A DNA stretch of 64,000 nt from Nemertoderma westbladi. Lineage: Eukaryota > Xenacoelomorpha > Nemertodermatida > Nemertodermatidae. Shown piece by piece: positions 23,720 through 34,240 of the stretch; positions within the stretch are counted from its first letter, which is position 1; the number at the start of each line of letters is the position of its first letter. The DNA lies in contig JAUCBJ010009104.1 of NCBI GenBank assembly GCA_032718475.1, positions 1 through 64,000 on the forward strand, written 5' to 3'. A program made the position numbers and the translations under genes. Under the pieces are notes generated by a model, which was not told the origin of the DNA, did no database searches, and saw nothing but the letters and a program-made list of their open reading frames with translations.

Positions 23720-24397
23720 TACGCATGTAGAACTCCCATAGGTTGGTATACTAGAGCACCAGTGCGTTCACTAGAGGTAAGTGACCAGGAGGACGACGTT
23801 TTGAGTATGTGTACTTTACTGACTACTACGATAGATAATTCTCCTTCACACTCCTGTGGTCCAATTATACAGACTGCACTATGACAGACTTGCGTCGCTA
23901 CCACTGACGTAACTGATACTGACGTAACTGATCTGGACACGACCACATGGACCTTTGACTTACAGCTACTTGCAGCAAAACAGGTTGTATTGACTACTGA
24001 AGACCAAAGGGTTATTGCTATAGATGACTCGATGAACGAGGGTTTTGGAAGGCTTGCGAGCCTACCGAAAAATCCGAAGGTCATTGACCCCACCCACCAG
24101 GCTTCGACACCGGTCGTTGATCTTGGAAGGCTTGCGAACCTACCGACAGATCAGAAGGTTGTCAAACCGCCTCATGACGTTTCGACGCCGACTAGTGACA
24201 CCGGAAGGCTTGTGAGCCTACCAGACACATTAACATTAGGCACCACAGCGGACAAAGACGTAGACGAGGACTATGGTGCAGTGCCAGCAGCGCTTGATCG
24301 ACTGCTGACTGAACAGACCATTAAATGGTTAGAACAGGACTCAGCAGAACCCGGTAGTTACGAGACCACTATGTCAGAACAGGAAAAACGGTCATAA
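23720..24397 (+). pseudogene. Element A protease-RT linker with 26-residue repeats
   Basis: This hydrophilic frame (23990-24397 open, earlier part broken) links protease and RT. It includes two and a half 78-bp tandem repeats, each beginning GRLASLPK, GRLANLPT or GRLVSLPD. No domain is recognised. BEL/Pao polyproteins normally carry conserved but poorly characterised sequence here, so this is most likely a variable linker. Confidence 0.5.
24047..24222 (+). repeat. 78-bp tandem repeat carrying the GRLASLP near-palindrome (x3)
   Basis: Near-palindromes at 24047-24066, 24125-24144 and 24203-24222 are spaced exactly 78 bp, giving a 26-residue periodicity in the linker protein. The spacers between them are more diverged than the 20-bp cores. 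Confidence 0.8.
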
Positions 24398-24404
24398 AAT
24401 ATTA

Positions 24405-26483
24405 TGAGAGATACCATTCGCCAGACCGCGAATGGCCACTACGAAGTTGGCATGTTGTGGCGCCATGGACAACCTAAGCTCGTTAACAACTACCCGCTTG
24501 CCTTGAGGTGATTTAAATCAATAAGGGAGCGATTGTTGCGTGATGAGATGGCCCATATGCAATACAATGTGCAACTTCAGACGTATCTCCAAAAGGGATA
24601 CGCCATTAGGATGTTAAATCCGAGGTAACCACAGATCAAACATATTACCTGCCACATCATTTTGTTCGACACCCGGACAAACCTGGCAAGGTGCGTGTAG
24701 TCAACGACTGCGCCGCGCTTTACCAAGGGATGTCTATGAACAGCGAACTGATGGACGGGCCGATATGAATAATTACCTCATGGGAGTCCTAATGCATTTT
24801 AGACAACGCAAAGTGGCTTTCACCTGTGACGTAGAGGCCATGTTTCACGAGGTTAATGCTTTGGAGCTGGACAGGGACAGTTTAAGGTTTCTTTGGTACC
24901 CGGACAGAAACTTAGAACTTCCGCCAGAAACTTACCAAATGCAGATAAGAGTTTTCGGAGCCAGGGATAGCCCTAACTGCACCATGTACGCCTTAAAGCA
25001 GACAGCATTGGACAGACGAGACCAATTCGACCCAGAAGTAGCTTGGACAGTAGAACGAGACTTCTACGTGGATGATGGCCTCAAGAGTTGTGACACTCTG
25101 GAGCGTGCTACAACAGTAGCGCACCAACTCCAAGATTGTCTCGCCGAGGGTGGATTTCGCCTCACGAAGTTCGCTTCCAACGAACCCGAACTAGTAAACT
25201 CATTTGACCCAACGGATCGCAGTGGAGGAGACTTGGACTTAGACCTAGAACCTCTACCTACGACCAAGGTATTAGGACTTAGTTGGGACCCGAATACCGA
25301 TAACTTTAGGGTACGTGTAAGGTCCAACAACCAGATTAGACCTCTCACTAAGAGGACTTGCTTTTCAACCATGATCCGATTGTATGACCCATTGTGTTTC
25401 ATTAGTCCAGTGATCCTACACGCTAGGATCATACTCCGCAGCATTTGGCAAGCCGGACTGGAATGGGACGACCCCATCCCAGAAAAGTTAGCTGAGCAAT
25501 GGAGGGACTGGGAAGCCCAACTGACGTTCTTACAAGACTATACCATACCGGGGGTATGCTTTCCTTTGCAGACCACCTTTTCTGCCAATTTGGAGCTTCA
25601 CAGCTTCAGCGACGCTAGTAAGGATGGACTGGGGGTTACTTTATACCTTAGACGACAAGTGACATCGGACAGCTACGATGTGTCTCTCGTTACTTCTAGA
25701 GCTAGAACAATGCCGTTGAAGTATATGACTGTACCTCGTGGAGAGCTGCAAGCTGGGACGATATCCACTGATATTGTCAGTTTAGTTCAACGCGAGCTGG
25801 AGGCTAACTTAAAGGTCACGTATTGGACGGATGCGATGTTGGTACTTTGGTACATAAACAACGAAACATTTAAGTTCAAGACTTTCATAGCCAACAGACG
25901 GGCTGAAATATTGGACCGGTTGCTCAAACAAGATTGGCATCACTGTCCAGGGAAGCTGAACTCAGCTGGCATCATGTCACGGTGGATGCTACCAATTGAC
26001 TTTTGTAAACCGGACAATAAATCCTTTTGGTTTAGAGGACCTGACTTCCTACAAGGACCATCGGACAAATGGCCACCGTTATTCGACGTGACAACTAACA
26101 CCATACCGGAGGGTGCCGAGATAAAAATCGACACTGTTGTCAAGTCCAAAGCGAAAGCCAACGCCAAGGTCAAGAGGAAACAAGGACGGATGAAATCTGA
26201 TGACCTGGACATTAGACCTGACATTACGCCAGATGTCTCACCAGACACTCGACCTCACGTTCCATTGAATCTTTCACCGGATGTTCCGCGGGATATTTCA
26301 CCAGACATTTCACCGGATTGTTCACCAGATATCTCGCCAGATATTTCACCAGAAGCGACACCAGATTGTTTTCCAGATTATTCGCCAGATTGTTTTATGG
26401 AACTCTCGACAGATTGTCCACCGGACGTCTCGTCAGACTTCCCAACAGACATCTCGACAGACTGTCCACTATACTTTGGATGA
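24405..26483 (+). pseudogene. Element A BEL/Pao RT and RNase H
   Basis: The first part (24405-24764) holds the RT N-terminal region in broken frames (YEVGMLWR, KGYA). From 24765 a 572-residue open frame carries motif A (FTCDVEAMF), motif C (FYVDDG, about 25060) and the connection. RNase H then shows SDASKDG, RGELQAG and YWTDAMLVL. The last RNase H box reads NSAGIMSR where NPADxxSRG is usual, so the fourth acidic residue is lost. BEL/Pao assignment rests on the FxxDxExMF / YVDD / SDAS pattern shared with element B. The frame ends in a Pro-Asp repeat and a stop at 26481-26483. Confidence 0.85.
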
Positions 26484-26660
26484 GACATTCTGACAGAAGC
26501 TACGCCAGACTTTCTTTGGGACCGACGACAGGACATTTCGCTGGAATTTCCACGCTATTTCTCACCAGACATCTCACCAGACTGTTCACCGGACGTCTCA
26601 CCAGACTGTTCACCGGACGTCTCACCAGACTGTCTACTAGACTTTCCACTAGACGACTCA
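26215..26660 (+). repeat. Short-period (S/T)PD repeat between RNase H and integrase
   Basis: A 12-bp-based repeat encodes SPDISPDCSPDISPD-like sequence at the end of the RNase H frame and continues past the stop in shifted frames to about 26660. It is low complexity, acidic and Pro-rich, and expands the tether that normally joins RNase H to integrase. Confidence 0.8.
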
Positions 26661-26785
26661 TTGGAAAGAAACGACGTGTGCTATAAAGATGCAATACCCC
26701 CATTGAAGCGGACTAGTACACACCCACTAGAGTTTAACAACTTACCAAATTTGACTTCCTTGGACAACAAAGGTGTGGCCACAGC

Positions 26786-26930
26786 TACTACTACTACTAT
26801 TAGGATCAGCATGCTGCATTGCAGCTGCATTTTTAAGAATGCTGTGCCGGCTTGTCAACAAAATTGCACCGCCACAACTCCGTATCACCCATGACATTTG
26901 CTAGATCATCCGCATCTTGTGGCCATCATC
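26786..26930 (-). mobile_element. LINE 3' fragment inserted in element A
   Basis: This 145-bp piece matches 61402-61530, the 3' end of a minus-strand LINE, including the TACTACTACTA tail. It is flanked by the 11-bp duplication GTGGCCACAGC (26775-26785 and 26931-26941). It is therefore a short, 5'-truncated LINE insertion within the pol region of element A. Confidence 0.8.
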
Positions 26931-27157
26931 GTGGCCACAGCAATCACAGCTCAAGGAAAATACTTGATTTACCATCTACAGGTAAACGTGGGACTAAGGT
27001 TAGGAAGCTTACGAGTTCACAGGAACACACTAGTACTGTAGAGTTGAAACCGTTACAGCCAGTCAATTCACTGGGTGCGGACAGTAAAGGTAAGACCGTG
27101 GAGATTAAAATACTTGAGGACTCAGACAAACCTATTGCACAAAGGGAGACACTCACC

Positions 27158-27177
27158 GGAAGGCCCGAGGGCCTACC
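27158..27177 (+). repeat. GRLASLP near-palindrome variant (GRPEGLP)
   Basis: GGAAGGCCCGAGGGCCTACC; changes in both arms (CTT to CCC and AGC to GGC) keep the pairing, which here is stronger than in the consensus. Confidence 0.75.
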
Positions 27178-27676
27178 AAGTCCGAACAAGTATTCACACT
27201 TTGACTATACCTTACCTGATGACATCACTAACACTTACATTGACAGGATAGTAAACCTAACTAGATCATGAACTGATGTGTGCCGCAAGTTAGCATGGCT
27301 CAAACGTTTGAGACAATATGCCAGAGGCAAACGTGACTTTCCTAGAAGACTTACCTTGGAGGAAGTTGGTCTTTGTGAAGTTGGAAGTTGGTCTTTGATT
27401 AGACATTATCAATTGCGATATTTCGCACGAGAGTTCACAGCGATCAATCAGGGTAAACAGATCAAGTCTTCACCGATCTTGAGTTGGAGTCCGATAATCT
27501 ATACGGGCTTACTTTGTCACAAGTCCAGACTCCAAAACATTGACTTTGCACTTGACTTTAGGTATTTGACTATCATCATACCGCAAAACCATGAGTTGAC
27601 ACAGGAGAAACGGAAAGCCTTAAGCCTGTATAGGGCGTACAAGGCATACGAGAAAGGTGAGATCGAGGAGTTTGGC

Positions 27677-27696
27677 GGAAGGCTTGCGAGACTACC
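27677..27696 (+). repeat. GRLASLP near-palindrome variant (GRLARLP)
   Basis: GGAAGGCTTGCGAGACTACC, in the integrase stub frame. Confidence 0.75.
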
Positions 27697-28012
27697 ATTC
27701 TATTGGATATCCTATGATCAATCCGAACCCAAGGAGTGGGTTTCCTCCCATCAGTAACGTTTGACGATGTGTTAGAGTTTGTGGAGTTGCGTTCAGAAAA
27801 TCGTACGCAACTTGCCTCCACATATTACCGACTTCAAAGAAGTTGATCACGCCCGACGGACGTGCGAGACGGTGGTCGTTTCATTTCCCAGTATTCTAGA
27901 ACCGCAGGCAACTCGAAGTAGGAGCCCAAGCCCAGTTAGAAGTCACTGATTAATCGTATAAAAGGGTGAAGGCATTGAGGAGCGAACGTTAGAGAGCGAG
28001 ATTATGGAGAAA

Positions 28013-28032
28013 GGAAGGCTTGCGAGCCTACC
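28013..28032 (+). repeat. GRLASLP near-palindrome
   Basis: Exact core copy, read as GRLASLP in a short open frame after the last recognisable pol sequence. Confidence 0.8.
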
Positions 28033-28475
28033 GTTAGCAATCAGTGCTCAGGAGAAGATAACCAGACCAGTAGGATGAACTATTGAGCTCATCAGGAGGA
28101 CACTTTAAGACTTATTTGGAAATTATTAGCGCATTATGTTGTTTATATTTAGACTGATTTAATTTGGAGAATTTATTATGTATATTTGTAATATATGAGA
28201 GATTATTGAGATGTTTGAAATTATTTGTTCTGATTTGTTTAATTTGATAACCGAAAGCCCTCTTTTGTATTTTATGCACTAAAGTTGACTAGTAAATTTG
28301 TATTTTGTATGTATGATGGATTGTATTTACGCCGTACCTGCAATATTAAGTATGCAATAGATAGACAGTGATTATTTTGTATTTTAGGCCCCACTATTAG
28401 ACCCAAGAGATATTTAGTCAATAGTTTGTATTTCGATTGGTGAAAACAGTCTTACTTACTGTTTTCATGGAGCGG
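28033..28475 (+). other. Element A 3' untranslated region and polypurine end
   Basis: No coding signal is seen. The stretch ends in ATGGAGCGG directly before TG at 28476. The same GGAGCGG|TG boundary occurs before the 3' LTR of element B, so it is the likely plus-strand primer site. Confidence 0.6.
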
Positions 28476-30590
28476 TGATGGATTATTTCACTATTAAGTA
28501 GCATTTGTAGTGTAATGTAAAAACTTTCTAAAATCCGACGTTTTTTGATTAAATTACAGTAACGTAATATGCCTATTCATATTGGTACACATTAATACAT
28601 AGGTGACTCTATTGGCGTAGTGGTCAGATGGTTAAGGCATTGGTTACATTACAGGTAGGTTACGAGTTCGAATCCCAGTCGGGAAATTTGCATTTTGGGC
28701 TATTTATTTTTCGATCTGATTTGATTAGATAAGCCAATGAGGTGTGTATAACATGTGGAACGATGAGCTGGGCCAATAATTGGGCATAGAACATCTTATT
28801 GCTCCAATGTGAGGCCATGGAATGCTCTGGAAGGTTCTAGTGAATTCTATGTCCCAGATTTGCTATATAAGGGCCGGTTTGCCTTCGGTTATCACCTTAT
28901 CTTCACATTACCTAGATTTAGATTTGTTACTTTCTTGTTAAATCTTACATAAATTTGTTTGATAAATCTTTTGTAAATTACGCAAATATACTGTAAACTT
29001 TGAACATATATATTTCATCTTGTCCACCTTTGGGACAGCCAAACATTTGGGAGATGGCGCCTAAACCATTAGGCCATCAGCAACGCAGGGAAAGATGTCC
29101 ACAACACGCTAAGCGCCCACATTAGATTTGTCCACGCGCCCGTTCGAAGCATGCCCCCTTGCCATACAGCGCACACTTCGGAGGAAGGTAAGACTTTGTT
29201 TGACGCCCTTGCCCGCAGTAAGACCTATAGATCAGGGTAAGCGTGACGTGATGCTGTCCTGGGACGCCGTAAAATTTAGGATCGAATATTTTAGACTTAG
29301 ACAGGAGCAAACAAGCAAAATCCCCGGATTAACCTGTATCTCCTACAGGTGTGAACTATTGCTCTTCGTCAGTACGCGCAAGTACACTTTAGGTGCAGAC
29401 AGCACAAGTTCCATAATTTGGTGATTTGCAGTACTGACAGCTCTGTACCGGTTCACTTTGTAGTTTATACATTTGCCCGCCCCTGTCTGAGCCCGAAATA
29501 TTTGATCAGGCAAGGAGCAGCTTTCTGCTACCGGCACATGCTTGACCTAGGGAGGTTACTAATATACTACCGCGCCTTGCCACGTACTGATAGGTATTGC
29601 TGCTCACCACCGCAGCAACAAAATTCTAGAATCAAATTTGTATACCAGATCAGCTAACGTACGGTAGCAATTAACAAGTATTTCTTATCTTACAACCATC
29701 ATCTGGTATTTGTGCCGATCACGGGTGTAGTTACTAACACCGTAATTGCCCGGTTGAGTTGTGGATAGGAAGGAGAGAGCTTTGATGTAATTTTGTAAGT
29801 ATTACGCCCTACAGAGCGCGACTAGCTTATTTTAGTACTGTAGCTAGCACCCGGTATTGTTTTTGGTCAGAAATCACCAAAACCTAGTACGACGGTGATA
29901 CACCAAAATTGTTTTATTCGTAACACACACACACTCCCTAAAACATATATACTCCCCTTCGAGACCTGCTAGCTTCTAGCTTACTTTAGGTTACCTTTCA
30001 ATAGGAAATTTTTCTGCAGTTCTACCATTCGTATTTGTAATTTTAGGAGATATTTAGTATTTAGTTTTACGGCAAGTATTTTAGATGGCATGCACCCTTT
30101 TGACTGCTTTGCCCCTGTCAGCAGTATCGTTACTTTAGGTACTAACCCCCTTTGACTGCTACCGCTTGTTAGTAGTATTGTTACGCTAGTCTGTTAATCC
30201 ACTAGCTCGTATATAAGTAAGTCGCAGCGCGGCAAGTTTACGGTATTTAGGTCCGTTAACGATAGTTAGGATTCGCTGCGCGGGGATTGTTTTCCCATGA
30301 GTTTGGTCTGTCACCATAGACTGTACATCTGCCTCACCGGTTAGAGGCCGGGTATCCTGTTTTGTCTAGTTCGCCCGGGCATTTGACTCGCCCACGTATT
30401 AGAATAGACACCAGGCTCCGTTCCTCGCCAGTAGTAGTTTGCGTATTTAGTATCTGTTTATTTAGACACCCTGGACTGGGATTTATTGTCAGATACTGTA
30501 CGAGCCCGTATACCAGTATACACTATTAGATCTTACAGTAAGATACATCGTTACTAGGATCCGGTAAGCGGTATACTACTGAACTTTTCA
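28476..30590 (+). mobile_element. Element A 3' LTR
   Basis: This LTR starts TGATGG and ends TTTTCA (2115 bp). It contains the 207-bp tRNA-like repeat (28494-28700), a promoter-like segment (28701-28893) and a long stretch shared with 8252-9741. Relative to the 5' LTR it has about 190 extra bases at 30210-30408. AATGA follows at 30591, but the matching left duplication cannot be identified because the 5' end of the 5' LTR is damaged. Confidence 0.75.
28773..28870 (+). promoter_or_regulatory. LTR promoter: CCAAT and TATA boxes
   Basis: CCAAT lies at 28773-28777 and TATATAA at 28864-28870, about 90 bp apart, within the U3-like part of the 3' LTR. This is the usual arrangement of a pol II LTR promoter. 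The segment is missing from the 5' LTR. Confidence 0.5.
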
Positions 30591-30771
30591 AATGAGCTAT
30601 CTGGAAAAATATGGTGTTTACACTTTACAGTAAGAACTGTAATGGTCAAGATATATGTACTGGTTATTTGTACATGATATAGATTCCACTTCCAATAAAA
30701 AATATAAAAGTTTTCTTCCGCCATTAGGCCAGGGATTACACACAAAGTCTGACGACTTATTTCCGCAGCTG

Positions 30772-30789
30772 CCCCCCCCCCCCCCCCCC
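30772..30789 (+). repeat. poly-C run (18 C)
   Basis: Uninterrupted run of C; see also 3773, 31197 and 52177. Confidence 0.9.
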
Positions 30790-31196
30790 AGAACTATTCT
30801 CCCCAGTACTCATTTAGCTACCATTTAAGGGTGCAAGGCAGAGAGATGCGTAGTAGCCTGGGTAGTCTCTTTAAATCATTCGTATCGAAACGAAAACTGC
30901 CCTCGGACTCATGCGGGGATCGATCCCAAGACCTCTGGAGAGAGGAATTTGGATTTTATTTATATATGCTGAAGGCATATATGAACTTAAAGCAATAAAT
31001 CTTCATCCCTCTCCAGGGGCAATTCGACGCAAATAACAGCTGATTACTCTCAAAAATAAAACTGTAACCTGATTTATTGTGTTTAGTTTATTGTTTTGGT
31101 TAAAATATCTTGCCAGTGTAACCGGCTCCTTTCCCTAAATTGAGACTTTAACATTGAGGCGGGATATTAATTCGCCAAGATGGGCTTTGCGTCCAG

Positions 31197-31217
31197 CCCC
31201 CCCCCCCCCCCCCCCCC
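31197..31217 (+). repeat. poly-C run (21 C)
   Basis: The longest of four C homopolymers in the window. Confidence 0.9.
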
Positions 31218-33098
31218 TGTCTCACCGAATTACGTCTATTCCATCACATAGCGTACTAGTATGTTAAGCCTGTTTGTAACTAAGATAGGTTTGAGAGTTG
31301 CCCAGTATCCTGGATTCCATTTACTTTTTATTATTGAGCAGATGGTTTGGATTTACAGTCACCATAAATTTAAGATACACCAATGTTTTAATCAAAATCG
31401 CTAGATTTTTATGTGCATTACTACTTTAATCTGAAACTGTGGAAATAATGTGTGGTAATAACAAGGCTTTATGGTTTTGCTTTTGGTGTTTGTAGATGGC
31501 CTTCGAATGTCATCGAAAGTAATAGATGTGCAAATATCAGGATTATTTAGGATTCAAACTTGAAGTGATTCATACTTGAATCTAAATAATGTGAATATAC
31601 TGAAAGAAAAGCAGTTCATGTGGATTATAATAAATTGGCAGACTGACGGTATGCGATAAGCTGTTTGTATTTTTCATGTCTTGTTAATCTTTCGATGTTG
31701 ACAAAAAATTTAATTACGGTACCGGTATAGTAGGTGTTTCTTCAAGGTTGTATATCATTTGCTTTCAAACATTGCTTACAATGATCACTATAGTCTATAG
31801 TTCATTGTTTAATTCTATTTACATAATGTTTACAGCCCATAATTTTGCATGTAAAATAAACTAAATTTGCTTCAACGTTTCCTCTTTCAATTCTGTAGCA
31901 GTTTTGATGTGACAATTGTATTGTGACATTTTCATTGTATAATGTACTGCATTTTATGAAGTCATTACTCCTGCATCAAAAGAATCAACAGATTCGATAT
32001 CTCCTCTTTTCCGACTAATAATGCATCTTATATGTAATTCAATCTCAGCTGTCGCCACAGGCTAGTGGATTAGTCTTGTGCTACTTCCACAGGTACTTGA
32101 AGCTATCTCATGACTAACAAACAAGCCGTGCAATCAAACCATGTGGTTAATATGATCACTAATCACATAAGTTAGGATAATGTTTCCTACATAAATAGAA
32201 TTTAGAGCAGCAAATTGTATTTGAGAGGAGATCAGAGAGATTTGCAAATCATATCACTGCATATCAAACTTTCCTATCTAAATGGAATTTAGATTAACCT
32301 TTATGTGAATTGGAGATCAGGGATTGATGTTGTGGATATTTCCTTCGCATACCAATGAGTTTAATGGGATAGAAATTACTCCCAAAGGGTTAAAACCATG
32401 GAATACTAAGTACATATACCGTTCTAGTTTAACATTATTATATTACTAGTAGTTTCCCAAGGTGTTTGAGTTCGTCTGAAGTTTAGGGAATTTTGAGGCA
32501 CCCGTCCCGAACGGATGTTACTGGAGGCCACGGCATGTCAGTTTTTTCGGGACATGGTGTTATGTATGCATGTATGGTGCTGCAATCGCAGTTGGACATG
32601 GCCATATCACACATAAAGGCTGAATGCAGTAGGATAATGGAGATGTTGGTTGGATGACCTTTGACAGACTGAGTGAACAGAACAAATCTGTTATTTTCTG
32701 GACATTGCAGGAGAGAGTTGCCTAGGATGTCAGCAGGGATCGTACGGTAGTAAATTTTTGCGGTAGCGGTAACGGTATGGCTTTGTGGTAGCGGTATTTA
32801 CCGTGGTAGCGGTAGTTGCGGTATCAAACAATTTAGCTGGATTAATGAAGTTAGATGCTCACTTTTTGACGACTTTTTTTTAAATTGTGGCGTTTATTTT
32901 TGTTAAATTGTTTTCTTGAATTAATAAATTTTAATTTCTTTTTGTTTTTGTTGACAGAAAATACGCTACAATTCGAATCAATTTTTCATATATAATGTAT
33001 AACTGCTGTAATGATGGGTGAAGGTTATTTTGCATATTTTTCCATATTTGCATAAGGTTATTCTTGATTTTTGAAGGTATAAAAAAAGGAAACAATAT

Positions 33099-34240
33099 TG
33101 TAAAAGCTTTTGCGGATATAACAAGTAATTTTTCTCCGCAATGTACTGTGTAGGTGTTTTAGCGGACATAACAAGCCATTTTCTCCACAGTGTACCGTGT
33201 AAGTGCTTTAGCGGACATAATAAGCCATTTTCTGCCGCAATGCGCCTAATACTCTAAAAGACTGGAACTCAGATGACGAAATCTGTCAGCTGATTTACTG
33301 TCAATGTGGAACCTCTCTTTGTTCAGCTCGCTCAGCCAATCAGAGCGATTTTCATTTTATCTTGTACAGAGGCCTACGGAAAACCGCGCAATGCATTATG
33401 GTTTTTGTTTACCTTTCTGAGCCTCAGAACATCGGCTTAGAAATTCTTCTGTGCTTCTGTAGAAGTTTCAGACTTTGGCAAACATTAGATGGCTTTGATT
33501 ATAAGAACGTAAATCTATTATCAAACCTGGCAAATCACACCAAACCATACCAAACTGCATTATTTTACTTCTGTTTACTGTCTGTTATTAATTGTTATAT
33601 GTTGATGGATATGTTGTTATATTTGAAGAATACCGATAAATAATCATAAAACCCCAATCTTCTTGATTACTGAAGGTAAGATGGACCGGTTACCTGTAGC
33701 AATTGCGACTTACATTATAGTGGTTTTAGTGTGAATTAAATGCTATTTCATAATCCCTACATGTGTCAGTTACTATCCTCCTTATATATGGTCAAATTCA
33801 GTGACGGTCGGCAGATCAGTGTGCAGCAGTGTGAAGTCGTATGCAGTAGTGTGACAGATAATAAAGCATCTCCTAAAGAATGCGCTATTTACGAAAATCA
33901 GTAGCCATCTCGTTGTGTTTAGTATAAGTCATAACTCTGTTTTTATACTTAAAGCGCCACGTCCTAAAGGAACTGTTAATATTTCCCTGAAAGTGAATAA
34001 TATTGTCAGAGATTATATAGTAACGATCGATCGAATAATACCGTAGGTCTGCACCGCAATCCCTTCAAAGCATCCGAATCCAGTCTCCCTTAACTGTTGG
34101 TGAATGATCGCGCATAGACTGGCTTCGGCTAATGTTATTTCATGTGCACTAAATACTTGTCATAGGCTAAAGTCGATTTATAAACAAGAGGACACCTAAA
34201 ATTGGCAGGTTAAACTGCTAAAGGTCTGAAAGCGCGAACA
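33099..34240 (+). repeat. Element B 5' LTR
   Basis: 1142 bp. U3 opens with three tandem ~48-bp repeats (33107-33250, each with GCGGA-ATAACAAG), which look like an enhancer array. A TATATA lies at 33783-33788 and an AATAAA signal at 33860-33865, so R probably begins near 33815. A 93-codon open stretch (33362-33643) is shared by both LTRs but lacks an ATG at its start and any recognisable feature. Confidence 0.93.
33783..33865 (+). promoter_or_regulatory. LTR TATA box and polyadenylation signal
   Basis: TATATA at 33783-33788 is followed 72 bp later by AATAAA at 33860-33865. The same pair is present in the 3' LTR at 50407-50412 and 50484-50489. The order fits transcription start and R-region polyadenylation signal of a retrotransposon LTR. 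Confidence 0.5.

Larger units (their letters stand above)
26942..27757 (+). pseudogene. Element A integrase N-terminal stub
   Basis: One frame with an internal TGA at 27269-27271 encodes the region that in BEL/Pao precedes the integrase zinc domain: a WLKRLRQYAR-type segment, then ARE and LSWSP stretches that line up loosely with the same part of element B. It ends at 27757. The HHCC finger and the D,D,E core are not found in any frame between here and the 3' LTR, so the catalytic domain is deleted. Two GRLASLP-type near-palindromes lie inside (27158-27177, 27677-27696). Confidence 0.5.
30591..32725. other. Non-coding flank between elements A and B
   Basis: AT-rich DNA with two long poly-C runs and no supported gene. 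Near 32470-32730 there may be remnants of the LINE-like sequence that resumes at 51348 after the hAT/BEL insertions, but I could not place RT motifs in it. Confidence 0.45.

Noticed and set aside
33362-33643. LTR-encoded 93-codon protein (also 49986-50267)
   Set aside because: No ATG at the start and no domain. The two copies agree only because LTRs are identical at insertion, and the differences between them include amino-acid changes.
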